Source of the DNA: Rickettsiales bacterium
Lineage (GTDB): Bacteria > Pseudomonadota > Alphaproteobacteria > Rickettsiales > UBA8987
Length of the DNA: 24,339 bases
Direction: 5' to 3'
Assembly: GCA_020631295.1 (NCBI GenBank)
Contig: JAHDHN010000005.1
Location: 1-24,339, forward strand
Shown here: positions 13,021 to 20,943 of the stretch, in pieces
Layout of the letters: each line of letters begins with the position of its first letter
Position numbering within the stretch: the stretch's first letter is position 1
Made by a program: the position numbers and the translations under genes
The notes under the pieces: generated by a model
The model's input: the letters and a program-made list of their open reading frames with translations, nothing else
Told to the model about the DNA's origin: nothing
The model's database searches: none

Positions 13021-14745
13021 ATGTCAGCAGAAACAACACAGGCCTATGAGGTTCTGGCCCGTAAATACCGTCCGACCAGCCTAAGCAGCTTGGTGGGGCA
13101 AGACGCGCTGGTACAAACGCTCTCCCATGCCATTGAAACAGACCGCATTCCGCATGCCTTTGTGCTCACCGGCATTCGCGGTGTGGGCAAAACCAGCACC
13201 GCCCGTATCATTGCCCGCTCACTCTTATGTGTGGGTGCAGATGAGCAAGGCAACACGCCCGTGGTCGAGCCATGCGGTGTGTGCAGCCAGTGCAAGGCCA
13301 TTGCGACTGACTCCCACGTGGATGTGATTGAGCTGGATGCCGCCAGCCGCACCGGCGTGAACGATGTACGTGAGATTATTGAGTCGGTGCAATATGCACC
13401 GGTGACCGGACGTTATAAGCTCTATATTATTGACGAGGTGCACATGCTCTCCAAAAGCGCTTTTAACGCGCTGCTGAAGACGCTTGAGGAACCGCCCGCT
13501 CATACCAAATTTATTTTTGCCACCACTGAGGTGCAAAAAATCCCGGTGACCATTTTATCCCGCTGCATGCGCTTTGACCTGCCACGCGTATCAGCCAGCA
13601 ATTTGGCTGCGCATTTAAAGCACATCACCGAATCAGAAGGCATCACAGCAGAAGAAGCGGCGTTAGAGGCACTAGCAGAGGCGGGCGATGGCTCAGTGCG
13701 TGATAGTATCTCTCTGCTAGACCAAGCCATAAGCCATGCCGGCAGCGGTGAAACACTCACGCTAGGTGCGGTACATACCATGCTGGGCGTGACAGATGCC
13801 AATATTGCCTATAGCCTCTTGCAACAATTAAGTGCTGGGGATGTGGCCGCTTCTTTGCAGCATGCCGCGCAATTTTACCAAGAAGGTGGCAACCCGTTTT
13901 ACGCGCTGGATGCGTTGCTGCGCTTAACGCACCAGCTCACAGAACAGCAGGTGCTGAAGCAAGATGTGGCGCATTATGCTAGCAATGAGGCACAGCAGCA
14001 GCTCTTTGCACAGTTGGCAGGCGAGCTCACCATTCCGGTATTGTCGCGTGTGTGGCAAATGTGCGTGCAGGGCAAGCAAGAGATGCAACAGGCAGACGCG
14101 CCCAAGCAAGCTTTGGATATGCTGCTGGTGCGCATTAGCTATGCAGCCAGCCTGCCCACGCCAGAAGATCTGCTTGCTCAGGTAAAAAAAAACAGTGATG
14201 CAAGCAGCATAAGCAACAGCGCAAGCAATGCACCAAGTACTGCGCCTGCTGTGGCAGCCAGTGCCAGCATGGCAGAGCAACCAACACAAGCGCAAGCACC
14301 GCAGCAACAGAACGTGCCCATGCCACCGCCGCCCAGCTTTGCCACGGTGCGCAATATGGATGATATTCTGCATTTGCTGCAACAAGCCGGTGAGCCGCTG
14401 CTGCAGAGCTATTTGCGTGAAATGGAGATCAATCAATTGCAGCTGGAAGAGCGCCGCATTGAGGTGGTGCCGCTGCCTGGTATGGAGAAAGACGTGCCTG
14501 GCCGCATTGCCAGTATCTTAACCAAGCAAACCGGCAGCCCCTGGTTTGTGGTGCTGGGGCAAAGCCAAGGCAAGCAGAGCATCAACAGCAAAGCGGCCGA
14601 TGCTGCACAAGCAGCAAAGCAAGAAGCCGTGCAAGACGTGCAGGTGCAGAAGCTGCTGCAGGCCTTCCCAGAGAGCAAGATTGTCTCTGTTGCGCCAAGT
14701 CAGCAGATTGCGTATAGCACTGCAGCAGAAGAGAATAATAGCTAG
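13021..14745 (+). CDS. dnaX: DNA polymerase III tau/gamma subunit
   Basis: DnaX is the clamp-loader ATPase and, as tau, links loader, polymerase and helicase. The 574-residue protein has Walker A GIRGVGKT (51-58), four zinc cysteines (70, 85, 88, 91), Walker B IIDEVHML (Asp138-Glu139) and the SRC motif (180-182) that senses ATP across the subunit interface. A collar domain follows to about 370, then an Ala/Gln/Pro/Ser-rich linker (about 393-440) and a tau-type C-terminal domain. An A9 run at codons 388-391 may generate a shorter gamma form (separate entry). In most bacteria ybaB and recR follow dnaX; here an ELM1-like gene does. Confidence 0.97.
   Translation: MSAETTQAYEVLARKYRPTSLSSLVGQDALVQTLSHAIETDRIPHAFVLTGIRGVGKTSTARIIARSLLCVGADEQGNTPVVEPCGVCSQCKAIATDSHVDVIELDAASRTGVNDVREIIESVQYAPVTGRYKLYIIDEVHMLSKSAFNALLKTLEEPPAHTKFIFATTEVQKIPVTILSRCMRFDLPRVSASNLAAHLKHITESEGITAEEAALEALAEAGDGSVRDSISLLDQAISHAGSGETLTLGAVHTMLGVTDANIAYSLLQQLSAGDVAASLQHAAQFYQEGGNPFYALDALLRLTHQLTEQQVLKQDVAHYASNEAQQQLFAQLAGELTIPVLSRVWQMCVQGKQEMQQADAPKQALDMLLVRISYAASLPTPEDLLAQVKKNSDASSISNSASNAPSTAPAVAASASMAEQPTQAQAPQQQNVPMPPPPSFATVRNMDDILHLLQQAGEPLLQSYLREMEINQLQLEERRIEVVPLPGMEKDVPGRIASILTKQTGSPWFVVLGQSQGKQSINSKAADAAQAAKQEAVQDVQVQKLLQAFPESKIVSVAPSQQIAYSTAAEENNS
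14184..14198 (+). promoter_or_regulatory. A9 slippery run in dnaX with a -1-frame stop
   Basis: The codons GTA AAA AAA AAC AGT GAT (from 14182) contain nine A residues at 14184-14192. A one-base backward slip, or one extra A in the mRNA, gives AAA CAG TGA with the stop at 14196-14198, for a product of 392 residues. One A fewer gives a stop six codons further. The site lies after the collar domain, as in dnaX genes known to make gamma by frameshifting or transcriptional slippage. Confidence 0.6.
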
Positions 14746-14748
14746 ATA

Positions 14749-15660
14749 GTGTTGTTAGGGCGCTTTCGTTCCATCTTTGCACGGCCATGGGCGGCGGTGC
14801 AGCATCGCGCTGCGGAAGATGCGCAAGCTGCTGCATTGTTATCTGCCCTGCACCCTAATAAAACGCTTCATACATATGGGCATTATCTGAGCATAAAAAA
14901 AAGGCCGCATGCACCTAGCTGCATTATTGCGGCCGGTGCTGCTGCCATCACAAAGGCAACAGCGCTGAAGCAGCAATATGACGTGCCGCTAATTGGGCTG
15001 CTGCACCCAGGCGATGCGGCAAAAAGCTGCGATGCATTGCTGCTACCTGCCCATGAACCTGTGCCAGACGACGCCATACAGCACCATACTCCATTGCTGC
15101 GCACGCATGGTGTGCTTACGCATTATGGTGAGAGTTACGTGGCACAGCAGGCAAAATTGCCAGATATGCAGATGCAAATGCAGGCAATAAAGGCGCTGCC
15201 TACACCCTGTCACGCAGTATTGCTGGGCGGTGTGCATGTGGGCGGCACGGTAACAATAAAAGACGCAAAACACATGGTGCAACAAGCACGTGCGCGTGGC
15301 GCACAATCCTTATGCATAAGCAACAGCAAGCGCACCCAAACCGGGCTTTTACAAGCGTTAGAGACATGGCTGAAAGCCGAACAGATACCGCATATTATAT
15401 ATGATATGCACGCGAATCATGACGACACCAATCCGTATGATCTGTGGCTGCATAAGGCAGATGCCATATGGGTTACGGCAGATTCCCTTAGGATGGTGTC
15501 AGAAACTATGTCTGCTCATCACAAAGTGCATATATATTGCCAAGCTGCATTGGCACCGCATTACGCCGCGTTTGCCGCACATATCCAGCCACTCACGCTA
15601 CCGCTTGCAGAAGCAGCACGTGCGGCATTATGGCTAAAGAAGAATCTAGCGAATCGCTAA
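14749..15660 (+). CDS. ELM1/DUF1022-family protein
   Basis: A 303-residue protein with features of the family named after plant mitochondrial fission protein ELM1: an N-terminal segment ending in SCIIAAG, a central VLLGGVHVGGTVT, SLCISNSKRTQTG, and the late ADAIWVTADSLRMVSETMS motif that resembles the donor-site helix of GT-B glycosyltransferases. Bacterial members are mostly alphaproteobacterial and uncharacterised; a glycosyltransferase-like role at the envelope is an inference from the fold. A GTG at 14749 is used, 3 bp after the dnaX stop; TTG at 14752 is possible. The 3' end overlaps psd by 15 bp in convergent orientation. Confidence 0.8.
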   Translation: MLLGRFRSIFARPWAAVQHRAAEDAQAAALLSALHPNKTLHTYGHYLSIKKRPHAPSCIIAAGAAAITKATALKQQYDVPLIGLLHPGDAAKSCDALLLPAHEPVPDDAIQHHTPLLRTHGVLTHYGESYVAQQAKLPDMQMQMQAIKALPTPCHAVLLGGVHVGGTVTIKDAKHMVQQARARGAQSLCISNSKRTQTGLLQALETWLKAEQIPHIIYDMHANHDDTNPYDLWLHKADAIWVTADSLRMVSETMSAHHKVHIYCQAALAPHYAAFAAHIQPLTLPLAEAARAALWLKKNLANR

Positions 15661-16314
15661 AATAGTTTCACCACCAATCATGGTTTGACCTACAGACACC
15701 GCGCAATCTGCACCTTCTGGCAGATACACATCCACACGGCTACCAAAGCGAATAATGCCATATACATCACCCGCTTCAATGCTGTTATTCACCTGCACAT
15801 CGCACAAAATACGGCGTGCCACCAGGCCCGCAATTTGCACCACTGTTACCACCGTACCGTCTGCTTGCTCGATCTGAATCGTGTTACGCTCATTATCTTC
15901 ACTGGCCTTGTCCAAATCAGCATTTAAGAACTTGCCTGGATGATACACAATCTTCTTCAAATTACCCGCCACCGGCGCGCGCTGTGTGTGCACATTAAAC
16001 ACATTAAGGAAAATACTCACACGCTGATACAGCCCGTCATCTTCACCACGAATTTCCTTTGGCAATTTGCTTTCAGTAATCATGCTCACCACACCATCAG
16101 CCGGGCTTACAATCAGCCCCTCTGCTTGTGGCGTTACACGGTCTGGATTGCGGAAAAAATACACGCACCACAAGGTCAGCACCAGGCCAATCCAACCCGC
16201 CGTACCACTTAGGAAACTTAATAGCAGGCTGATAACCGCAAAAGCCAAAATAAACGGCCGGCCCGCCGGATGGATGGGCGTGCGCAACTCCTTAATGCTG
16301 TTGATGATCGACAT
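15646..16314 (-). CDS. psd: Phosphatidylserine decarboxylase proenzyme
   Basis: Psd makes phosphatidylethanolamine at the inner membrane. The 222-residue protein is the short form typical of alphaproteobacteria. Two hydrophobic segments (about 20-53) anchor it; the charge-relay residues are Asp73 (SPADG), His109 (NVFNVHTQR) and Ser192. Self-cleavage is expected between Gly191 and Ser192 (RFGSR), leaving a pyruvoyl group on the small C-terminal chain. The start at 16314 lies 13 bp after the guaB stop, so both are probably on one transcript. pssA, often the next gene, is not here because the convergent ELM1-like gene follows. Confidence 0.95.
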   Translation of the reverse strand: MSIINSIKELRTPIHPAGRPFILAFAVISLLLSFLSGTAGWIGLVLTLWCVYFFRNPDRVTPQAEGLIVSPADGVVSMITESKLPKEIRGEDDGLYQRVSIFLNVFNVHTQRAPVAGNLKKIVYHPGKFLNADLDKASEDNERNTIQIEQADGTVVTVVQIAGLVARRILCDVQVNNSIEAGDVYGIIRFGSRVDVYLPEGADCAVSVGQTMIGGETILAIR

Positions 16315-16327
16315 AACTCTAGATTCC

Positions 16328-17797
16328 TTATTGTGATTGATAATTCGGTGCTTCATGCGTGATGGTCACGTCATGCGCATGGCTTTCTTTCAAGCCGGAA
16401 TTGGTAATTTGTACAAATTGTGCCTTGCTATGCAGCGCATCAATCGTGGCATTGCCGGTATAGCCCATGCTGGCCTTTACGCCACCAATCAGCTGATGCA
16501 CCACATCTTTCACTGGGCCTTTGAAAGGCACACGGCCTTCCACGCCTTCAGGCACCAATTTCATTTTGTCTACATCCTGCTGGAAGTAGCGATCTGCCGA
16601 GCCGCGCGCCATGGCCCCAATGCTGCCCATACCGCGATAGCTTTTATAGGAACGGCCTTGATATAAAATCACTTCGCCTGGGCTTTCTTTTGTGCCTGCC
16701 AGCAGTGAGCCTATCATCACCACATCCGCACCCGCGGCCAGTGCCTTGGCCACATCGCCAGAATATTTAATGCCGCCATCGGCAATGGCGCGTACGCCGC
16801 GCTTTTTGCAGGCAGCGGCTGCGCCCAAAATAGCGCTAAGCTGCGGCACACCCACACCGGCCACAATGCGTGTGGTGCAAATAGAACCCGGGCCAATGCC
16901 AATTTTTACCGCATCCACGCCAGCGTCAATCAGCGCATTTGCACCGTCTGCTGTGGCAATATTACCGCCAATGATATCTACCTCTTTACCAATCAGCTGC
17001 TTGATCTCTTTTACCGTATCCAGCACCGCATTGGCATGACCATGGGCGGTATCTACCACCACCGCGTCCACCTCTGCTGCGGCCAAGGCTTCTGCACGGG
17101 CAATGCCGCTTTGGCCGGCGCCCACCGCACCAATCACGCGCAAGCGGCCTTTGTCATCCTTCGCGGCGTTGGGGAATTGCTGGGATTTTTCAATATCTTT
17201 CACCGTAATCAGGCCAATGCAGCTGCCGGCCTTATCCACCACCAATAATTTCTCGATACGGTGCTTATGTAACAAGCGCTTGGCCTCTTCACGGCTGGTG
17301 CCTTCTGGCACGGTAACCAGCCCTTCCTGCGTCATATGGTGCGCTACCGTGTCATTTGGATTGCTGGCAAAACGCACATCACGGTTGGTGATGATACCCA
17401 CTAATTTACCGCTATTTTCTGTGACAGGAATCCCGGAAATAGCGTGTTCATCCATCAACGCATAGAGATCTTGCAAGGTGGCATCTGGGCGGATGGTAAT
17501 CGGATTGACCACCATGCCCGATTCAAATTTCTTCACACGGCGAATTTCAGCCACTTGTGCCTCAATATCCATGTTTTTATGCACTACACCCACACCGCCT
17601 TGCTGTGCCATGGCAATGGCAAGCGGTGCCTCAGTTACCGTATCCATCGCCGCGCTTACCAGTGGAATACCCAGCTGCACGCGTGGCGTGATAAAGGTGC
17701 TGGTATCCGCCTCAGACGGGTGAAAGGCCGTGTTGGCAGGCACCAATAATACATCATCAAATGTGAGGGCTTGGGGAAGAATTTTTTCGAATGTCAT
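16328..17797 (-). CDS. guaB: IMP dehydrogenase
   Basis: GuaB oxidises IMP to XMP with NAD, the committed step to GMP. The 489-residue protein has the barrel start ALTFDDVLLVP, two CBS domains inserted at about 95-205 (GIPVTENSGKLVGIITNRD; KLLVVDKAGSCIGLITVKD), the catalytic loop GPGSICTTR with Cys307 and the flap residues in YRGMGSIGAM. The length is normal. It lies between the TVP38-type gene and psd; the 72-bp gap upstream may contain an own promoter, but none is clear. Confidence 0.98.
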   Translation of the reverse strand: MTFEKILPQALTFDDVLLVPANTAFHPSEADTSTFITPRVQLGIPLVSAAMDTVTEAPLAIAMAQQGGVGVVHKNMDIEAQVAEIRRVKKFESGMVVNPITIRPDATLQDLYALMDEHAISGIPVTENSGKLVGIITNRDVRFASNPNDTVAHHMTQEGLVTVPEGTSREEAKRLLHKHRIEKLLVVDKAGSCIGLITVKDIEKSQQFPNAAKDDKGRLRVIGAVGAGQSGIARAEALAAAEVDAVVVDTAHGHANAVLDTVKEIKQLIGKEVDIIGGNIATADGANALIDAGVDAVKIGIGPGSICTTRIVAGVGVPQLSAILGAAAACKKRGVRAIADGGIKYSGDVAKALAAGADVVMIGSLLAGTKESPGEVILYQGRSYKSYRGMGSIGAMARGSADRYFQQDVDKMKLVPEGVEGRVPFKGPVKDVVHQLIGGVKASMGYTGNATIDALHSKAQFVQITNSGLKESHAHDVTITHEAPNYQSQ

Positions 17798-17869
17798 ACT
17801 GCAACCGTTTGTTATAAGTTGCGCCTCTTAGTACCCTAATTAAGCCTATGGTCAAGAACAAAGCGTGGA

Positions 17870-18544
17870 TTATCGCTGGCGAAGATATTGCACCAGTTTG
17901 CGCAAACCCAGCGGCAACAGCCCTAAGATCAAAAGGCCCCATAAAATAGCGGGTGAGAGCACTGGCTGGCCGGGCTGCAAGCTGGCCAAAGACTGCCCCA
18001 TATACACATAGGCAATAGTGAAAGGTAGCATGCCCAGCTGGCTTATCCAGTAAAACACAGAGATGCGTAAACGCGTTTGTGCCATGCACCAGCCAATGAT
18101 GAAATACGGAATCACCGGCACCAAGCGCAGTGCCAGCAGGTAAAACGCGCCCTCTTCATCCATGCCTTTATTCACTTTTTCAAGCTGCGTAGCATAGCGC
18201 TTGGTGATTGCATCCTTAAACAAATAGCGCGCCATTATAAAACCGAGCGTGACGCCCACCGCGCCGGAAAAAGACGCAGTGAGCGTGCCCTTCACCAGGC
18301 CAAATAATGCACCCACCGCCAATGTGAGTACCGAAATACCTGGCAAGGAAAAGGCCGTGCAGGCGGTGTAGATCACGCAAGCAATCACAATGGTGAGTAG
18401 CGGGTGCGCGGCATAATATGCCTGCCACGCTTGTTGCTTTTGCTGCATATTCTCAAGTGAGAAAAAAGAAGCGCCATCAAACAGAAAAAATGCCGCTATA
18501 ATGCCGACCAGCACGGCCAGCAACAGCCAGCGCGCAAGGCTCAT
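17870..18544 (-). CDS. TVP38/TMEM64 (SNARE-associated/DedA-like) membrane protein
   Basis: A 224-residue inner-membrane protein with an N-terminal helix (about 4-22), a hydrophobic pair around 48-100 containing the family motif FSLPGISVLTLAVGALFG with following GAVGVTLGFIMARYL, then LRLVPVIPYFIIGW (141-154) and two late helices. These match the VTT domain of TVP38/TMEM64 proteins, which resemble lipid scramblases and DedA transporters; the substrate is unknown. Its ATG overlaps the ribE stop (18541-18544), indicating coupled translation, although no link with riboflavin is known. Confidence 0.88.
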   Translation of the reverse strand: MSLARWLLLAVLVGIIAAFFLFDGASFFSLENMQQKQQAWQAYYAAHPLLTIVIACVIYTACTAFSLPGISVLTLAVGALFGLVKGTLTASFSGAVGVTLGFIMARYLFKDAITKRYATQLEKVNKGMDEEGAFYLLALRLVPVIPYFIIGWCMAQTRLRISVFYWISQLGMLPFTIAYVYMGQSLASLQPGQPVLSPAILWGLLILGLLPLGLRKLVQYLRQR

Positions 18545-19134
18545 CTGCGCAGCTCCTGCAGCCTGGCCACATAGCGCGCCAACATATCAATCTCCAGATT
18601 CACCTGGCTGCCCACCTCATAGTGATGAAACATCGTGTGCTCCCATGTGTGCGGAATGATATTTAGCAGAAACAGATCACCCTCCAGTGCATTGACGGTG
18701 AGAGACACGCCATCTACCGTGATGCTGCCCTTGGCCGCAATGAAAGGCTGCAGCGCTTCTGGCGCTTTTATTTTCACTTCATAATGCGCACCCAATGCAG
18801 TGATGCTTACTACCTCACCCACACCGTCCACATGGCCAGATACAATATGCCCGCCCAGCTCATCACCCACCTTCAGCGCTTGCTCCACATTCAGCTTCTG
18901 GCCTTGCTGCCAGCTGGCGGCCGTGGTGCAATCAAGCGTTTCTTGGGACAGCTCCACCTCATAGCTCTCTGTCTGCTTGGAAATCACCGTTAGACACACA
19001 CCATTATGCGCAATAGACGCACCTAACGCGATGCCGGATGTATCATACGGGCTATCAATAGAAAGCTTAATACCGCCTGCTTGCTGCGTTATCGCATTGA
19101 TCTTCGCGGTAGCTGTGATTATACCAGTAAACAT
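18541..19134 (-). CDS. ribE: Riboflavin synthase alpha chain
   Basis: The enzyme disproportionates two molecules of dimethylribityllumazine to riboflavin and its pyrimidine product. The 197-residue protein shows the two tandem lumazine-binding repeats: MFTGIITATAKI at the start, GASIAHNGVCLTV, and in the second half GGHIVSGHVDGVGEV and GSITVDGVSLTVN. The N-terminal MFTGI is invariant in the family and fixes the start. Other rib genes are not in the window. Only 27 bp separate it from the divergent small gene at 19162, too short for an FMN riboswitch. It appears to lead a ribE-TVP38-guaB-psd run. Confidence 0.96.
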   Translation of the reverse strand: MFTGIITATAKINAITQQAGGIKLSIDSPYDTSGIALGASIAHNGVCLTVISKQTESYEVELSQETLDCTTAASWQQGQKLNVEQALKVGDELGGHIVSGHVDGVGEVVSITALGAHYEVKIKAPEALQPFIAAKGSITVDGVSLTVNALEGDLFLLNIIPHTWEHTMFHHYEVGSQVNLEIDMLARYVARLQELRR

Positions 19135-19161
19135 GAGCTACATCTAACGTGTGGGGAAAAG

Positions 19162-19407
19162 ATGTCAACAGGACCCGAATTACATGCCGCCAATGAGCGC
19201 CTGAAACAGGCCTTCACCAGCCTCAACAGTGCCATTAATGTGCTGGAAAGCAAAGGCAATGCCAAGCAGCAGCAGGAAATTGCAGATTATACTGAGATTT
19301 TGGCAATAAAAGACAAGGAGCTCAAGGCTACTCAGCAAAAGCTAGAAGATGCTAAAGCAGAAATCACTAGCATTTTACATGAGATTGACCAGGAGCTGGC
19401 ATCGTGA
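19162..19407 (+). CDS. Small coiled-coil protein preceding zapA (DUF4164-like)
   Basis: An 81-residue protein that is almost wholly helical with heptad-like spacing (LKQAFTSLNSAINVLESK, then KDKELKATQQKLEDAKAEITSILHEI). Small coiled-coil proteins of DUF4164 type are found just before zapA in many alphaproteobacteria, and this fits in size and place. The start at 19162 follows GGGGAAAAG. Its stop overlaps the GTG start of zapA, so the two are co-translated; an accessory role at the division ring is an inference from that context. Confidence 0.75.
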   Translation: MSTGPELHAANERLKQAFTSLNSAINVLESKGNAKQQQEIADYTEILAIKDKELKATQQKLEDAKAEITSILHEIDQELAS

Positions 19408-19799
19408 ATGAGGTAACCATCACATTGCTGGGCCGGGACTATACCATGGCATGTGAAGCAGGTGCCGAAGCCTCTGTGCAGGCGCTGGCCAGCAAGGTGG
19501 AGGGCGCCATTGCACCGCTAAAGCAGCACCGTCCAGATACGCCAGACACACAGCTTTTTGCCATGGGTCTGCTTATGTTGCAAGACCAGCTGAATGATGT
19601 GAGCAAAGCCTTAGAGGCAGAAAAATCCGCCAATGCCGCCCTGCCTGCAACGGTTGCAGAGGCACCTGCGCAGGGTGATTTATTGGGCGGGGCACCAGCT
19701 GCAGCACCGGCAAAAGACACGGAACTGCGCGTTGCAGAATCAGTGAATGCCGTAGCCGAATATATAGAAACGCTTGCGAAACAGCTCGAATCTCGGTAA
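19404..19799 (+). CDS. zapA: Cell division protein ZapA
   Basis: ZapA bundles FtsZ filaments at the division site. The 131-residue protein begins EVTITLLGRDYTMACEAGAE, the conserved ZapA N-terminal fold, followed by a long helix including LFAMGLLMLQDQLNDVSKALEAEKS that forms the tetramer coiled coil. An Ala/Pro-rich linker (about 90-108) and a second helix ending in LAKQLESR complete it. The GTG start at 19404 overlaps the previous stop; a nearby ATG is out of frame. 6S RNA follows directly. Confidence 0.92.
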   Translation: MNEVTITLLGRDYTMACEAGAEASVQALASKVEGAIAPLKQHRPDTPDTQLFAMGLLMLQDQLNDVSKALEAEKSANAALPATVAEAPAQGDLLGGAPAAAPAKDTELRVAESVNAVAEYIETLAKQLESR

Positions 19800-19804
19800 T
19801 ACTG

Positions 19805-19985
19805 CTATTCCGGAGATGAGAGTGCTGCGCTTCACGATAGGCACTGTATTCCCAGGGGCGATAATCTTTCCAAGGGAGCGGTCACTGGCTGGGCTGTGGC
19901 TCAGTTACCACCAGCACCCACCTGTACTTACGGGGCTCTTGGAGGAATCAAGCACGCCACCGGCTGCGCGGTCTCATTTCCTTTT
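19805..19985 (+). ncRNA. ssrS: 6S RNA
   Basis: 6S RNA mimics an open promoter and sequesters housekeeping RNA polymerase in stationary phase. Its gene commonly follows zapA, as here. The ends pair: GGAGATGAGA (19812-19821) with TCTCATTTCC (19972-19981), extended by CTGCGC (19825-19830) with GCGCGG (19966-19971). An internal stem CCAAGGGAGC (19870-19879) with GGCTCTTGG frames the large central bubble (TTCCCAGGGGCGATAATC on the 5' side, GGAATCAAGC on the 3' side), and an apical hairpin holds GGCTGTGGCTCAGTTACCACC. A T-rich stretch (CCTTTTATTAAAAAA) follows. Ends are estimated to within about 10 nt. Confidence 0.82.
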
Positions 19986-20000
19986 ATTAAAAAACTTCCT

Positions 20001-20085
20001 CGTCATTCCATGGCTTGTCCATGGAATCTCCCAATAAGTACACAGATTGTTGCAGGAGATCCCATGAACCAGTCATGGGATGACG
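20001..20085. repeat. Dispersed palindromic repeat after 6S RNA
   Basis: It begins CGTCATTCCATGG and ends CATGGGATGACG, with hairpins CCATGGCTTGTCCATGG at the left and CCCATGAACCAGTCATGGG at the right. The first 31 bases match those at 20944 at 27 positions. Confidence 0.8.
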
Positions 20086-20119
20086 TAGAAAATAGAGAAA
20101 GTAGATTGGTAAAGCGTTG

Positions 20120-20147
20120 TTGACTTGGCTTAAATCTGCTGTATGAA
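20120..20147 (+). promoter_or_regulatory. Candidate rpmG promoter
   Basis: TTGACT (20120-20125) and TATGAA (20142-20147) are spaced by 16 nt, 33 bp before the rpmG start. This is a good -35 and a fair -10 match. Confidence 0.55.
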
Positions 20148-20180
20148 CGCACTCCCGATTATAAAGTAAAAGGCATTATC

Positions 20181-20351
20181 ATGGCGAAAAAGAAAAGCAC
20201 CATTTTGGTACGTTTGGTAAGCACCGCTGGCACAGGCTATTTTCTGGTGAAGAAGCGTAATCCAAAAAAGTTGACGGAGAAGCTCTCTTTCCGTAAGTTC
20301 GACCCGCGTGCACGCAAGCATGTGATGTTTAAAGAAGAAAAAATCAAATAA
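20181..20351 (+). CDS. rpmG: 50S ribosomal protein L33
   Basis: A 56-residue basic protein, MAKKKSTILVRLVSTAGTGY then FLVKKRNPKKLTEKLSFRKF and DPRARKHVMFKEEKIK. This is a typical proteobacterial L33 of the large ribosomal subunit. It is the zinc-free form: the paired CxxC motifs of the other type are absent. A promoter lies upstream and a hairpin downstream, so it is probably a single-gene unit. Confidence 0.97.
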   Translation: MAKKKSTILVRLVSTAGTGYFLVKKRNPKKLTEKLSFRKFDPRARKHVMFKEEKIK

Positions 20352-20372
20352 ACATCCCCTGCTATGTTGACA

Positions 20373-20394
20373 GCCTCATGTGAGGCGCACGTTT
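20373..20394 (+). terminator. Candidate rpmG terminator
   Basis: GCCTCA (20373-20378) and TGAGGC (20381-20386) form a hairpin 22 bp after rpmG, followed by GCACGTTTT. The loop of 2 nt is tight and the T-run is short and offset, so efficiency is uncertain. Confidence 0.45.
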
Positions 20395-20424
20395 TATATC
20401 AATATTCCATAGGAGGGACATATA

Positions 20425-20832
20425 ATGGGAATGGTTTCAGAATTTAAAGAATTTGCAATGAAGGGCAATGTGGTGGACATGGCCGTGGGTATCATCATTG
20501 GTGGTGCGTTCGGTAAAATTATCTCTTCCCTTGTGGGCGATGTATTAATGCCTATTATCGGTAATTTCATGGGTGGTGTGGATTTCACCGCATTGGCATA
20601 TGAGTTAAAAGCTGCCAGCGGAGATGACGAAGCCGTATTGATCAAATACGGTCAGTTCATCCAGCATATTGTAGATTTCTTGATTATTGCACTGTCTATC
20701 TTCTTCGTAATTAAGGCCCTTAACAGCGCCAAGAAGAAAGAAGAAGCGGCAGAAGAAGCACCTGCAGAGCCACCTGCAGAAGAAAAACTGCTTACAGAAA
20801 TTCGTGATCTGTTGAAAAAGCAAAAGAAATAA
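20425..20832 (+). CDS. mscL: Large-conductance mechanosensitive channel
   Basis: MscL opens under membrane tension and releases solutes during osmotic downshock. The 135-residue protein has the N-terminal amphipathic helix (VSEFKEFAMKGNVVDMAVG), the pore helix TM1 (IIIGGAFGKIISSLVGDVLMP), a periplasmic loop, TM2 (about 77-98, VDFLIIALSIFFVIKAL) and a cytoplasmic helix ending EEKLLTEIRDLLKKQ. An acidic EEAAEEAPAEPP linker precedes the last helix. AGGAGGG at 20411-20417 is a strong ribosome site 7 nt before the ATG. A clear terminator follows. Confidence 0.98.
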   Translation: MGMVSEFKEFAMKGNVVDMAVGIIIGGAFGKIISSLVGDVLMPIIGNFMGGVDFTALAYELKAASGDDEAVLIKYGQFIQHIVDFLIIALSIFFVIKALNSAKKKEEAAEEAPAEPPAEEKLLTEIRDLLKKQKK

Positions 20833-20853
20833 GAGAGTTACACTATGAATAAC

Positions 20854-20887
20854 AAAAAGGCGCCTTGGGAAACCAGGCGCCTTTTTT
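20854..20887 (+). terminator. Intrinsic terminator after mscL
   Basis: AAAAAGGCGCCT (20854-20865) pairs with AGGCGCC and the following T-run (20875-20887) around a 9-nt loop. It is GC-rich at the core with six T residues after it, a textbook rho-independent terminator 22 bp past the stop. Confidence 0.93.
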
Positions 20888-20943
20888 GTTGTTGGAATGT
20901 ATGTTATAATAACCTGCATAATTAACGATACAAACATACCCCT

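Noticed and set aside
19135..19161. FMN riboswitch before ribE
   Set aside because: Only 27 bp separate ribE from the divergent gene, too short for an RFN element of over 100 nt.
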